Positions 18,097 through 26,730 of a stretch of 64,000 bases of DNA are shown in pieces. The DNA lies in NCBI RefSeq assembly GCF_003990975.1, contig NZ_RZJR01000001.1, positions 124,001 through 188,000 of the forward strand. The letters run 5' to 3'. Both the position numbers and the translations under genes were made by a program. Origin of the DNA: Cohnella sp. AR92 (GTDB lineage: Bacteria; Bacillota; Bacilli; Paenibacillales; Paenibacillaceae). The notes beneath the pieces are model-generated. The model was not told where the DNA came from. It was given only the letters and a program-made list of their open reading frames with translations, and did no database searches. The number at the start of each line of letters is the position of its first letter. Position 1 is the stretch's first letter.

Positions 18097-18540
18097 TTGA
18101 AATTCATAAACAGCACGATCGCAGAAGTCTCGACCGAGGCCTTGTGGCAAGCTTGGGCGGATGTTCCTTCATGGCCGCAATGGGACCGAGAGATTGTCGA
18201 GGCGAAGCTGGAGGGGCCCTTCGCCGTAGGCGTATCCGGGGGAATGAAGTCGGCGAAGGGGGGCGTCTGGTCGAAGTTTCGGATCGTCGGCATCGATAAG
18301 GCCAAAGGCTATTCCTGCATCGTTCCGCTGCCCGGCGGTCGCCTTACGTTCAACAGGAGCTTCGAGAAGCTGAACACCGGGGCTTTGCGGATTACTCACG
18401 AACTTGATTTTACCGGATTGTTGGGCTGGTTGTACGCCTTTATCATAGGACGGCCAACGAACAAGATCTATCCGGAGATGCTGCAGACGTTCGTCGAACT
18501 CGTGCAGGAACGGGACCGGAAGGACGGGCTCCCTTCGTAG
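18097..18540 (+). CDS. SRPBCC family protein (polyketide cyclase/dehydrase-like)
   Basis: This is a 147-residue START-like fold protein. The motif ALWQAWADVPSWPQWDREIVEAKLEGPFAVG at the N terminus and the C-terminal amphipathic helix EMLQTFVELVQER fit this lipid/hydrophobic ligand-binding superfamily. The start is a TTG at 18097 with AAGGAG nine bases upstream, because no in-frame ATG is nearby. Ligand and role are unknown. It diverges from the AraC gene at 17934 across about 160 bp. Confidence 0.82.
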   Translation: MKFINSTIAEVSTEALWQAWADVPSWPQWDREIVEAKLEGPFAVGVSGGMKSAKGGVWSKFRIVGIDKAKGYSCIVPLPGGRLTFNRSFEKLNTGALRITHELDFTGLLGWLYAFIIGRPTNKIYPEMLQTFVELVQERDRKDGLPS

Positions 18541-18559
18541 GATCAGAAACTAGGTAGGA

Positions 18560-18625
18560 TCAGAAATTTGCCAAAACGATTTTACCAATCGTCCGTCCGC
18601 TTTCCAGCTTACGCTGAAAATCGAT
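18560..18625 (-). pseudogene. Remnant: C-terminal tail of a zinc-type alcohol dehydrogenase/quinone oxidoreductase
   Basis: On the minus strand 21 codons read IDFQRKLESGRTIGKIVLAN-F and end at a TGA (18562-18560). This is the classic last strand of MDR quinone oxidoreductases (ESGRTxGKIVL). A stop codon stands directly upstream in frame and no Rossmann or catalytic region is present. It is therefore a fragment left by a deletion, not a gene. Confidence 0.6.
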
Positions 18626-18690
18626 TCAATGGCTAACGTAAGTACGCATATTTTTATGGGATAATATGGGGAATCAAACCATTGGTGGAG

Positions 18691-18727
18691 AAGGCGAAAG
18701 AGGGGACCCTCTTTTGCCTTTTTTTTC
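18691..18727 (+). terminator. Rho-independent terminator
   Basis: AAGGC-G-AAAGAGGG (18691-18704) pairs with CCCTCTTT-T-GCCTT (18708-18720) and is followed by eight T residues. It lies 150 bases after the SRPBCC gene, beyond the quinone-reductase remnant, and insulates the ABC operon that follows. Confidence 0.88.
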
Positions 18728-18736
18728 TAATGCCTA

Positions 18737-18780
18737 TTTACATGTTGTAGTGACTTAGTGTACTATTTCATTAGTGCACT
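18737..18780 (+). promoter_or_regulatory. Promoter of the ABC/GntR operon with likely GntR operator
   Basis: A -35-like TTTACA (18737-18742) and a -10-like TACTAT (18761-18766) are 18 bp apart. AGTGTACT (18757-18764) and the palindrome AGTGCACT (18773-18780) cover the -10 and start region. Such AGTGxACT elements resemble YtrA-type GntR operators, and a GntR gene is second in this operon. Both assignments are by eye. Confidence 0.5.
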
Positions 18781-18819
18781 GGTCTTTTGATTAATTTCTC
18801 GTAAAAGGGTGAAGCGGAT

Positions 18820-19560
18820 ATGAGGCAGTGGCCAGCTTTGTTCATTAAGGACTTTAAGTTAACAAGAGCCGTGTTCTTTATCGGACTCGTCATGAACGTA
18901 TGTATTGCAGTGCTGACGATATTCTTGGAGAGGGCAGCGGAAGATTCATTGCTCATGTTCGTTCCTTTAGCGATTGCCGTTGCCCTACATGTGGTTTACG
19001 TTCCTCTTATCGTAGTTATGGGGTTAAAGTCGGAGGGCAACCATTTGCACCTATGGCTGAATAATCCCCAATCGGCTTCTAGATTGTTGCTGAGTAAAAT
19101 AGCGAACGGTTTGATGATGACGGTAATTTCATTAGCCTTGCTATATGCATTGTCCAGACTGCTGATCGAACCTAAGTTCAGCTTGATTGAGCCGTATTGG
19201 ACGGATACTTGGAGAATGGGCTGGTTCGTCTTTCCGCACATTATCTGGATATCCATTATGCTTGGCGCATGGGTGATGGCTCTTTGGGCCCTGTACCAAT
19301 ACCTCAAGCTGAGAATCGGGCGTTGGAGCTGGGCAGCGGTTGCTGGCGCGGCTGTCATTACCGAAGGCCTTAATGCTCTGTTTAAAACCTCTGATCTGTA
19401 TCGGATCGTTGCGGAATGGGGCGGCATTACTTATAAATTCCCCTCGGTATTGACAGATCCTATACAAACCTACGCAGGAGGGTATGTATACGACCTCATC
19501 CTTATCGTCGGATTATTCATATTAACCGCGTGGCTCGTGGACAACAAAGTCGAGGGATAA
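18820..19560 (+). CDS. ABC-2 type permease-like membrane protein
   Basis: This 246-residue protein has six hydrophobic segments and no soluble domain. The layout matches the short permeases that pair with YtrA-type GntR regulators and single ATPases: cytoplasmic MRQWPALFIKDFKLTR, then helices near 16-35, 45-65, 90-110, 130-155, 165-180 and 220-240. It is first in an operon with a GntR regulator (2 bp gap), an ATPase and another membrane protein. It would form the channel of an exporter, substrate unknown. Confidence 0.7.
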   Translation: MRQWPALFIKDFKLTRAVFFIGLVMNVCIAVLTIFLERAAEDSLLMFVPLAIAVALHVVYVPLIVVMGLKSEGNHLHLWLNNPQSASRLLLSKIANGLMMTVISLALLYALSRLLIEPKFSLIEPYWTDTWRMGWFVFPHIIWISIMLGAWVMALWALYQYLKLRIGRWSWAAVAGAAVITEGLNALFKTSDLYRIVAEWGGITYKFPSVLTDPIQTYAGGYVYDLILIVGLFILTAWLVDNKVEG

Positions 19561-19562
19561 CG

Positions 19563-19940
19563 ATGGATGAATTTAATGCTTCAAAGCCGATCTACTTGCA
19601 ATTGGCGGATCGCATACACCGACAAATTATAAGCGGGGAGTTGAAAGCAGGAGAGAAGCTTCCCTCCATCCGCGATATGGGGATCAAATACAACATGAAT
19701 CCCAATACCGTTCAACGCACATACAGCGAGTTGGAGCGCGAAGGGATCTTGGAAACGAGAAGAGGCCAAGGCACGTTCGTTTCGGAGCGGCAAGAACGCT
19801 TGGTTCAACAGCGTGAAAAGTTAAAACACGAACAAATCGAGCAATTCGTTCATGTCATGCAAGAAATGGGATACAGCTCAGCGGAGATTCTATCGGGGCT
19901 GGAAGAATATCTGAACAATGTCGAGAAAGGCGATGAGTAA
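19563..19940 (+). CDS. GntR family regulator (YtrA subfamily)
   Basis: This 125-residue protein starts at the ATG at 19563, right after the permease stop, with GAGGGAT upstream. The winged HTH is clear: SKPIYLQLADRIHRQIISGELKAGEKLPSIRDMG, then NPNTVQRTYSELEREGILETRRGQGTFVS. Only a short helical tail follows, as in YtrA-type repressors, which dimerise through it and control their own ABC operon. The predicted operator is at 18757-18780. Confidence 0.93.
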   Translation: MDEFNASKPIYLQLADRIHRQIISGELKAGEKLPSIRDMGIKYNMNPNTVQRTYSELEREGILETRRGQGTFVSERQERLVQQREKLKHEQIEQFVHVMQEMGYSSAEILSGLEEYLNNVEKGDE

Positions 19941-20631
19941 CGTGATCCGGATGACAGGCGTTACAAAAAAATATATAAACCAGACTGCGCTTAAGGACAT
20001 CTCACTGACGGTTCCTATAGGCAAAATCATTGGCGTTATAGGCGGCAACGGCAGCGGGAAGTCAACGTTATTGAAGCTAATGTCGGGACTTTCGCTGCCT
20101 ACGAGCGGCAGCGTGACGGTAAACGGAGAGGCGGCCAATCGAAGAACCGGCAAAGTCGTTTCGTATTCCTCTGAATTGGGCTCCTTTTATCCTATTTTCA
20201 CGGTAAGGGAAGCGATACGGTTCCAGGCGTCGCAGTTTGCTGACTTCAACCTTGCTAAAGCGGACGAAATCATGAAGCTTATGCGATTGGATCCGCAAAT
20301 GAAAATCAAAGCTCTCTCGAAAGGAAATCGCGGCCGATTGCAAATCGTGCTCGCTTTGGCCAGGGAAGTACCCTACATTCTGATGGATGAACCCTTATCC
20401 GGGCTAGATCCGATGGTACGCGAGACTATCGTGAAAGGTTTGATCTCCTATGTTGACTTGAATGCTCAAACCTTAATCATGACTAGCCATGAGGTTGCGG
20501 AAATCGAAAGCTTAATAGACGGTTTCATTGCGCTTAAAGACGGTTCGCTGCTTAAGATGGCCGACGTGGAGGAATTGCATGAAACAGAGTCTCTTCGCAT
20601 CGCGGATTGGATGAAGAAGGCTTATATCTAG
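19933..20631 (+). CDS. ABC transporter ATP-binding protein
   Basis: This is a 232-residue ATPase. Walker A is GVIGGNGSGKSTLL, the signature is a degenerate LSKGNRGRLQI in place of LSGGQ, and Walker B is YILMDEPLSGLDP, followed by the H-loop MTSHE. The ATG at 19933 overlaps the end of the GntR gene by 8 bp. An upstream in-frame ATG at 19918 is possible. It pairs with the permease at 18820 and perhaps the membrane protein at 20644. Confidence 0.93.
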   Translation: MSNVIRMTGVTKKYINQTALKDISLTVPIGKIIGVIGGNGSGKSTLLKLMSGLSLPTSGSVTVNGEAANRRTGKVVSYSSELGSFYPIFTVREAIRFQASQFADFNLAKADEIMKLMRLDPQMKIKALSKGNRGRLQIVLALAREVPYILMDEPLSGLDPMVRETIVKGLISYVDLNAQTLIMTSHEVAEIESLIDGFIALKDGSLLKMADVEELHETESLRIADWMKKAYI

Positions 20632-20643
20632 GGGAGAGGGATG

Positions 20644-21129
20644 ATGAACGTGACGGAGCATTTCCAAGGAGGAACAGCCCGGAAGGTCTCGTTATTGCGT
20701 CTTTATATACTGAGGGCAGGGTATCTTGTTGTCGTCGTGGGGCTCGGTATACAGATATGGCCTGAAGTCATCAACCGGTCGGGGTCATGGGAATTGATGG
20801 AGGGGGTGGTGCAATGCATGCTGCTCGCCTTCTGGGCGCTATGCGTCCTCGGGTTGCGGTATCCCCTGCAGATGCTGCCTGTACTTCTGTGGGAATTGGC
20901 GTGGAAGTCGCTCTGGCTGATCGTCGTTGCCCTCCCGATTTGGACATCCGGTCACATGGACGATCCGACTATGGAGATGGCTATTTCTATCTTATGGGTT
21001 GTCATATTCCCCTTCGTCATTCCTTGGCGTTTCGTGATTGCAAACTATGTGAAGAAGCGCGGGGATCAATTTCTAAACAAGCGTTCAAGCCGAATGTACT
21101 CTGAATGGAATAGACAGGCAGGTCCATAA
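20644..21129 (+). CDS. Four-helix membrane protein of unknown function
   Basis: This 161-residue protein has about four hydrophobic helices (residues 20-40, 55-75, 80-100, 113-135) and a basic C-terminal tail. I do not recognise the family. It lies 12 bp after the ATPase gene on the same strand, so it is probably the last gene of the ABC/GntR operon. Two adjacent ATGs are possible (20641, 20644); the second has better spacing to GGGGAG. Confidence 0.55.
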   Translation: MNVTEHFQGGTARKVSLLRLYILRAGYLVVVVGLGIQIWPEVINRSGSWELMEGVVQCMLLAFWALCVLGLRYPLQMLPVLLWELAWKSLWLIVVALPIWTSGHMDDPTMEMAISILWVVIFPFVIPWRFVIANYVKKRGDQFLNKRSSRMYSEWNRQAGP

Positions 21130-21194
21130 TAGATAGAATACAACCTAGCCTCGAGGAAATAATTCGGTGTTACTTATAATAAAGGGGTTTGTCT

Positions 21195-22640
21195 ATGAGT
21201 GAGCAAGGCTTTAAAGACTATAAGTTAAGCGAGGAAATTACTCGTTCTTTGGAAAGCTTGGGTTATCAACAACCGACGGAAGTTCAAAGCAAGGTGATCC
21301 CCGTCGCGATTGAGCGTAAGGATATGACCGTCAAGTCCCATACGGGAAGCGGGAAGACCGCGGCTTATGGCATTCCGATCTGCGAGATGTTGGAATGGGA
21401 TGAGAATCGGCCGCAGGCCCTGATCTTAACGCCGACTCGCGAGCTTGCCGATCAAGTGAAGCAGGATATCATGAATATCGGCCGATACAAAAGAATAAAA
21501 GCGACCGCTATTTATGGGAAGCAGCCTTTCTCCAGGCAGAAGGTGCAGCTGCAGCAGAGAAATCATGTCATCGTAGGCACGCCGGGGCGGTTAATCGATC
21601 ATATCGAGAAGCAGACGATCGATCTCGAACAAATCAAGTTTCTTGTAATTGATGAAGCCGATGAGATGCTGAATATGGGTTTTATCGAGCATGTGGAGAC
21701 GATTATCCGCGAGCTTCCTCAGGATCGCGTGACGATGTTGTTCTCGGCGACCTTGCCCAAGGACGTAGAGAATTTATGCCACAAGTACATGAATCATCCG
21801 TTGGACATAGAGGTTAAGACCGAGGCTAGAACGACAAGCCAAATCGAGCATTCGATTTTTTCGGTCAGGGACGAGAACAAACTTAAACTGCTCCGGGACG
21901 TCACTATCGTCGAGAATCCGGATAGCTGCATTATTTTCTGCCGGACGCAGATCAGAGTTGAAGTCGTTTTCAAAGAATTAAACAAGCACGGATATCCCTG
22001 CGGCAGAATCCATGGGGGAATGGAGCAAGACGATCGCTCGGGGATCATGAACGCTTTCAAACAAGGGGAATTCCGCTATTTGATCGCGACGGATGTAGCT
22101 GCGAGAGGGATCGATATCGAGAACATCAGCCATGTCATCAACTACGATTTTCCGCAAGAAAACGAAAGCTATGTCCACCGAACCGGCCGAACGGGTAGGG
22201 CCGGACATTCGGGGAAAGCGATCTCCTTCGCCACGCCGACCGAAGAGAAATTCGTGGCGGGCGTCGAGCGATATATCGGGTTCGAGATTCCCAAGAGAAA
22301 CAATCCTTCCAAAGAAGCGATCGCTCGCAACAGCCCCGCCTTCGAAGCGAAGATAAGCCGGCGAACCGTCAAGAAGGATAAGGGTTCCGCATCGAATAAG
22401 GAAGTGATGAAGCTTTACTTTAACGGGGGGAAGAAAAAGAAGCTTCGGGCGGTAGACTTCGTCGGCACGATCGCGAAGCTCGAAGGGGTAACGGCGGATG
22501 ACATCGGGATCATCACGATCGAGGATAACGCCTCCTATGTGGATATTCTGAATGGCAAAGGACGCCTCGTTCTTGATATGATGAAGGATACGACTGTCAA
22601 AGGCAAGCTGTTGAAGGTACATGAGGCGAACCGGAAATAA
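21195..22640 (+). CDS. dbpA: DEAD-box ATP-dependent RNA helicase DbpA (YxiN type)
   Basis: This is a 481-residue helicase. The Q motif ([10 protein letters not shown]), Walker [18 protein letters not shown], the DEAD box [12 protein letters not shown] in [19 protein letters not shown] and [10 protein letters not shown] all appear in order. The last 80 residues ([24 protein letters not shown] onward, ending in [12 protein letters not shown]) form the DbpA RNA-binding domain, which recognises hairpin 92 of 23S rRNA and brings the enzyme to the large ribosomal subunit during assembly. The ATG at 21195 is set by AAAGGGG 7 bases upstream; an in-frame TTG lies two codons earlier. Confidence 0.95.
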   Translation: MSEQGFKDYKLSEEITRSLESLGYQQPTEVQSKVIPVAIERKDMTVKSHTGSGKTAAYGIPICEMLEWDENRPQALILTPTRELADQVKQDIMNIGRYKRIKATAIYGKQPFSRQKVQLQQRNHVIVGTPGRLIDHIEKQTIDLEQIKFLVIDEADEMLNMGFIEHVETIIRELPQDRVTMLFSATLPKDVENLCHKYMNHPLDIEVKTEARTTSQIEHSIFSVRDENKLKLLRDVTIVENPDSCIIFCRTQIRVEVVFKELNKHGYPCGRIHGGMEQDDRSGIMNAFKQGEFRYLIATDVAARGIDIENISHVINYDFPQENESYVHRTGRTGRAGHSGKAISFATPTEEKFVAGVERYIGFEIPKRNNPSKEAIARNSPAFEAKISRRTVKKDKGSASNKEVMKLYFNGGKKKKLRAVDFVGTIAKLEGVTADDIGIITIEDNASYVDILNGKGRLVLDMMKDTTVKGKLLKVHEANRK

Positions 22641-22645
22641 TAAGA

Positions 22646-22852
22646 CGCAGAAGGCACTTCGAAGATACCGTGTCGGTGATGAAGGATTATCGGAATGAAG
22701 TGACCAAGATCGAGGTGTGTTTGGTCGAAGACCCCGTTCATCGGGAAATTTACGAGACGTACATCATCAACGAGTATAAGGCAAATAACGCAAAAATGCC
22801 TCTAATCCGCGCTTTGCGGAATAGAGGCATTTTATATAAGTGTCAACCTTAG
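22646..22852 (+). pseudogene. Fragment resembling the end of a GIY-YIG nuclease domain
   Basis: Just after the helicase stop an open frame reads RRHFEDT, then YRNEVTKIEVCLVE and REIYETYIINEYKANNAK. That order (HF, EVTKIE, then IYExYxINxYKxxxN) is what I recall from the second half of GIY-YIG domains. The GIY and YIG strands and the catalytic Arg region are missing, there is no ribosome site, and the frame runs on through the terminator hairpin at 22793. A decayed remnant is the best reading. A short live gene starting at GTG 22670 is less likely. Confidence 0.42.
22793..22833. terminator. Bidirectional terminator between dbpA and the ABC operon
   Basis: A long stem (AAAATGCCTCTA-TCCGC against GCGGA-TAGAGGCATTTT) is flanked by A and T runs, so it can stop transcripts from both the helicase gene and the convergent ABC operon ending at 22866. 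Its TAGAGGC arm recurs in three other terminators of this window. Confidence 0.8.
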
Positions 22853-22865
22853 GGTTAGGAGCCGT

Positions 22866-23552
22866 TTACGCGAACGAACGTCTCGTCGTAAACCACCAAC
22901 CTCCGGCAAACAGCAGGCATGCCGCACCGAAGGTCAATCCGAAGCCTTGCAGAAGGGAATCGTTGGAGAGCAATGTCTGAAGTCCATCGGTAAGTTTGCT
23001 CCGAAGGGCAGCGATCGAGGTGAAGACGGGGATCGCGGCAATGAGGACCGCCCAGATCGTCCAGCCCGCGGCATGGCGAAGTCCGGAGAACAGCAGGTTC
23101 AACAGCGCAAGCAGCAACAGGTAGGCACCGAATTGGTACCCGAACATGCCGCCGAAGCCGAATTGATCCCAGTGGAAAATTTCGAGAATGTTAAACGTAT
23201 GCTCATAGCTGCGAATGACGTCTTTCTCCAGCTGGAGCCAAGCGATGTTGAAGATGGCGAAGACGGCTGCCGACACCGCATAGACGAACAGGACGCCAAC
23301 ATAGTACTCTTTCCGGGTTGCGCCTAAATAAATTAACCGTTTGAAGAAGCTTACGGGAAGGACGCTGCCCACGAAGATCAGGAACACATCGAGCAAATTA
23401 CCCGCCGACACGGAAGAGTTCTCCCCGTTACCCATCGCGAGACTTATGATGAGGTCCGTTATAACGCTGACGGCTAGTACGCCTACGATAATCCACAAAT
23501 AAAGCCTAAGTTGCAGAAACGTTGCCTTCAACAGCACGGTCGTTTTATCCAA
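22866..23552 (-). CDS. ABC transporter permease-like membrane protein
   Basis: This 228-residue protein has six hydrophobic segments (about 10-32, 50-68, 80-105, 133-155, 165-185, 203-222). No conserved family motif stands out beyond the ABC-2 permease layout. Its start overlaps the end of the ATPase gene by 8 bp, so it is the membrane partner of that ATPase. It ends the four-gene operon that begins with the FAD-dependent enzyme at 26591. Confidence 0.75.
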   Translation of the reverse strand: MDKTTVLLKATFLQLRLYLWIIVGVLAVSVITDLIISLAMGNGENSSVSAGNLLDVFLIFVGSVLPVSFFKRLIYLGATRKEYYVGVLFVYAVSAAVFAIFNIAWLQLEKDVIRSYEHTFNILEIFHWDQFGFGGMFGYQFGAYLLLLALLNLLFSGLRHAAGWTIWAVLIAAIPVFTSIAALRSKLTDGLQTLLSNDSLLQGFGLTFGAACLLFAGGWWFTTRRSFA

Positions 23553-24423
23553 TTCGCTGTCCCCCTTCGATCAGGTAGGAGAAGAACTTCTGAAGCGGCA
23601 GGCTATCGATCGTGATGCCGCGATTGCGAGCGAGCTGTCGGTCCTTCTCCTCCAGCGTTCCATATACGGCAGCCAGCAAGCTATTGCCATAAGTCTCTTG
23701 ATAGATGACCTTCCTGCCGTAGGTAAAGCTCTCTACGGATGCCCGGTCCCCGCTTAACAAATGAGACTGGCTTCGGATGCTGTCTACCGTGTCGTGCATC
23801 TGAATGGAACCGTTATCGATGATATAAGCCTGTTCAACGACCGTCGCGATCTCGTCTATCAGATGGGTCGAGCACAGAATCGTACGAGGATGCTTCGCAT
23901 GATCCTCGACCAGAACGCGGTAGAACCTCTCTCGCATGAGCACATCAAGGCCAAGGACCGGTTCGTCGTAAATCGTAAGCTGCGCGCGGCTCGCCAGACC
24001 GATGACATTCCCGACCAGCGACTCCATTCCTCTGGAGAGCTGGCGAATCTTTTTGTTCGGGTTGAGATTGAAGATCCTAAGCAGTTCGTGGGCGAATGGC
24101 CAATCCCAATTCTTGTGGAACACCGACGAGAGCTGCAGGATCTCGATAACCTTCGCGCCGCCGAAGAACAGATTCTTCTCTCGAATATAGCAGACGTCCT
24201 TCGGCGTCTCTCCTCTCTTAAGCGGGGAACCGTTAAGTTCGATTTGACCGTAACTGGGGAATAAGCTTCCGGTTATCATGTTGAGTAAGGTGGTTTTGCC
24301 GGCGCCGTTGCGGCCGAGAAGCCCATATATGGTGTTCTCGTTCAACCTCATCTCGAGATTCTGGACGGCATCGTGCTTGCCATAGCTCTTCGATAAATTC
24401 GTGCAAGACAGAATGGTGCTCAT
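23545..24423 (-). CDS. ABC transporter ATP-binding protein
   Basis: This 292-residue ATPase has Walker A GLLGRNGAGKTTLL, Walker B LTIYDEPVLGLD and the H-loop CSTHLIDE. The signature motif is unusual: LSRGMESLVGN instead of LSGGQ. A C-terminal extension of about 80 residues follows, as in exporters of the BcrA/YtrB type. It follows the TetR gene by 34 bp and overlaps the permease gene, forming a drug-exporter-like pair under the TetR repressor. Confidence 0.92.
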   Translation of the reverse strand: MSTILSCTNLSKSYGKHDAVQNLEMRLNENTIYGLLGRNGAGKTTLLNMITGSLFPSYGQIELNGSPLKRGETPKDVCYIREKNLFFGGAKVIEILQLSSVFHKNWDWPFAHELLRIFNLNPNKKIRQLSRGMESLVGNVIGLASRAQLTIYDEPVLGLDVLMRERFYRVLVEDHAKHPRTILCSTHLIDEIATVVEQAYIIDNGSIQMHDTVDSIRSQSHLLSGDRASVESFTYGRKVIYQETYGNSLLAAVYGTLEEKDRQLARNRGITIDSLPLQKFFSYLIEGGQRIG

Positions 24424-24457
24424 GTCCGATCATCTCCCCCTTGTGATAAAGCGGCCC

Positions 24458-25072
24458 TTAGCGATCCCGAACGCGCGGCCCCGCTACAATTCGCATAAGA
24501 ATATCGGCATCCGGCATTTGATGATCCTCATCCATGGGCATGTTGAACGTAATCAATGCGGATAGCATGGTCAGGAAGGCGGATATGAGCTTGCGGGTAT
24601 CGCCTTGCGCGAAATCTCCTGTCCGCTGCCCTTCCTCGAACAGAGGAAGCAGCTGCTCGATATAGCTCTTCGCGGAGAATTGTTGCAGCAGTTGCTTAAC
24701 TTCGCCCGGTGTATCTTCCTCCGTATTGCCATGCTGAATCAGCTTGAATGGATACTGCACGCTCTCCTCTTGCAGAATGCTTGCGGTAAAGGCGCGGAGT
24801 TTGTCAAAGGGAGAACCGGGAAGATCGTAGATCCTCCCCATTGCCTGGGTCGTTTCCTCGGCAACCTGCCGAATCAAGGTAATGAACAGTTCCTCCTTCG
24901 ATTCGAAGAAGCGGTAGAGCTGGCCCGCGCTCAGTTCGGCTTCTTCGGCGATCATGCTCATCTTGGCTCCGTGCAAGCCGCGTACGGCAAATACCTTTAG
25001 GGCTGCTTCTGCGATTCGCTGCCTCTGGGTTTCTCGCCGTTTGATCAATTGCTCTTCGGATAAGGGTGTCAA
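24458..25072 (-). CDS. TetR family repressor
   Basis: This is a 204-residue regulator with a classical N-terminal HTH (RIAEAALKVFAVRGLHGAKMSMIAEEAELSAGQLYRFFESKEEL) and a helical ligand domain. The start is a TTG at 25072 with AAGGAG nine bases upstream. It sits second in the operon FAD enzyme - TetR - ATPase - permease. The near-perfect 35-bp palindrome over that operon's promoter (26619-26653) is almost surely its operator, giving autoregulation with the substrate of the enzyme or exporter as inducer. Confidence 0.93.
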   Translation of the reverse strand: MTPLSEEQLIKRRETQRQRIAEAALKVFAVRGLHGAKMSMIAEEAELSAGQLYRFFESKEELFITLIRQVAEETTQAMGRIYDLPGSPFDKLRAFTASILQEESVQYPFKLIQHGNTEEDTPGEVKQLLQQFSAKSYIEQLLPLFEEGQRTGDFAQGDTRKLISAFLTMLSALITFNMPMDEDHQMPDADILMRIVAGPRVRDR

Positions 25073-25112
25073 CGGTTAGCGCTCCTTCGTGGGAGAAATA
25101 GTTGGAAAAGGA

Positions 25113-26591
25113 TCATGATGAATGCATAAGCTGGTCCAAGGTGGCGAAGGCGGCTCCCTCGAATGAGGGGATCGCTCGGGACAGTCGCTCGACCAGCGGC
25201 CGATCCGACTCCTCGATCCAGCGGTCCAGCCATTGCTTCGCTTCGCCGGAGCCGCCTGCAGCCATAAGGTCTGCGACCCTATCCGCATGGAACAATTCCT
25301 GCGGGGATAGGAACAGGGAGTTGATCAGCCAATATAACCCTAGAATTTCGTGATTGGCATTTTCCGTAGACCATTTGAGAATATGGTCGAAGTAGTTCTG
25401 GGCGAACGTTACGCCTTGAAGCGGCTGCGCGCCGGAATGTTCAACGCCTCTCCAACGCAGGTCGGACACGACGTTCAGCCACCAGGCAACCTCTATGTTA
25501 TCCTGCAGCCGCTGAAGGGTTTCAAGCTCGAATCGCGGCCGGGGCTGCTCCAACTGTCGCCGGATACATTCTTCAAGGACCTCCGCTTCGATTGCCGCGA
25601 GCGTCATTCCTTGACCGTAAACAGGATCAAGCTGGCAGAAGGCGTCTCCCATGACCAGCAGTCCGGACGGCCATTGCGGCATCTGTTCGAAATGCTGCCT
25701 GGACAGTTCCAGTACCCTAAACCCGCGCGGCTGCCCGATCGGTTCCAGTCCTCTCAATGCGTCATTCAGCAGCGGGTTCCCCAATTGGCGAATTTCCTGT
25801 TCGAATAGCGCCGGTTCCGTGGAAGGGTACCTGCCATTTAAATTCCAGAGTACCATCTCGGCAACGTCGTTTTCAATGATCGAGAAAGCTCCCGCATGCG
25901 TCGCCGCAAAGGGATCGCCTTCGATGCGGATCGTATCCAGTTCGTCCTTGCGCCCGGCGGGGATGCGGTATCGACGAGTGCTGTAACCGAGATCTATCTT
26001 TAATCGCTCGGGCCGCGGGACCTGGTATCCGAGCTCATTGAGCCATTGAACGGCCTTGGAGAAGCGTCCGCTCGCGTCGACGATCAGGTCCGCCGTCATC
26101 ATGGAACGTTTGCGATCGCCCGATACGCGCTCCCTGAGTACGATGCCGGTTACCCGAGAGCGGTCTTCGGACGTTTGAAGGTGGGTCACGTCGTTCATGC
26201 CAAGCAAGCGAATATTTGTCGTTCTCTGGATGTAGCCCCGTATGACCCATTCGAACAGGGCTCTGCTGAAAGTAGCATCGTGACTTTGTTCGACGGTGGT
26301 CATCGAGCCGTAGGGGTTGTGAAGATGTGCCTTCGTTCCGCGAGCGGGATGAGCGCCGTGTCGGATTAACTCATCGATAAGGCCGGGGAACATCCGGTTT
26401 AGAATCAATCGGCTGCGAGGCGTGAAGCGATGAGGCTGATAGGCCTGAGGCGTTCCGGGGCGGTTCTCGGGCTCCCGAGGAAAGGCATCCCGGTCCACGA
26501 TCACAACCTCGCCATAAAATCCCGACAACACCTTCGCTGCCAGCAGTCCGGCGATACCCCCGCCAATAATAATCGCTCGTTCCGTGTTCAT
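25113..26591 (-). CDS. FAD-dependent monooxygenase/oxidoreductase in a TetR-controlled operon
   Basis: This 492-residue flavoprotein has an N-terminal dinucleotide motif (AIIIGGGIAGLLAAKVLSGFYGEVVIVDRD), a second motif LIVDASGRFSKAV, and the FAD-ribityl motif VMGDAFCQLDPVYGQGMTLAAIEA near residue 310. The long C-terminal part is helical. The layout is that of squalene-epoxidase/halogenase-like group A enzymes. I see no halogenase KxWxWxIP motif, so a monooxygenase is more likely. Its operon mates are a TetR repressor and an ABC exporter, so an antibiotic- or toxin-modifying role is a reasonable inference. GGAGGG precedes the ATG. Confidence 0.82.
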   Translation of the reverse strand: MNTERAIIIGGGIAGLLAAKVLSGFYGEVVIVDRDAFPREPENRPGTPQAYQPHRFTPRSRLILNRMFPGLIDELIRHGAHPARGTKAHLHNPYGSMTTVEQSHDATFSRALFEWVIRGYIQRTTNIRLLGMNDVTHLQTSEDRSRVTGIVLRERVSGDRKRSMMTADLIVDASGRFSKAVQWLNELGYQVPRPERLKIDLGYSTRRYRIPAGRKDELDTIRIEGDPFAATHAGAFSIIENDVAEMVLWNLNGRYPSTEPALFEQEIRQLGNPLLNDALRGLEPIGQPRGFRVLELSRQHFEQMPQWPSGLLVMGDAFCQLDPVYGQGMTLAAIEAEVLEECIRRQLEQPRPRFELETLQRLQDNIEVAWWLNVVSDLRWRGVEHSGAQPLQGVTFAQNYFDHILKWSTENANHEILGLYWLINSLFLSPQELFHADRVADLMAAGGSGEAKQWLDRWIEESDRPLVERLSRAIPSFEGAAFATLDQLMHSS

Positions 26592-26618
26592 GAAGTCATC
26601 CCTCCATAATCCGCATGC

Positions 26619-26675
26619 TTATTTTAAGAATGAACCGTTCATTCTCAAAATAACCGATCCAATCCGATCTGTCAA
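26619..26675 (-). promoter_or_regulatory. Promoter and 35-bp palindromic operator of the FAD-TetR-ABC operon
   Basis: On the minus strand TTGACA (26675-26670) and TATTTT (26652-26647) are exactly 17 bp apart. The -10 lies inside a palindrome spanning 26619-26653: left arm TTATTTTAAGAATGAAC, one central C, right arm GTTCATTCTCAAAATAA, with one mismatch in 17. The core GAATGAAC/GTTCATTC has the size and symmetry of TetR-family operators. The TetR gene of this operon is the obvious ligand. Confidence 0.85.
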
Positions 26676-26730
26676 TTATTTCTATAAATTCTGCGCGCGG
26701 ATTTAAATCCAAAATTAGGTTATAAACCAT

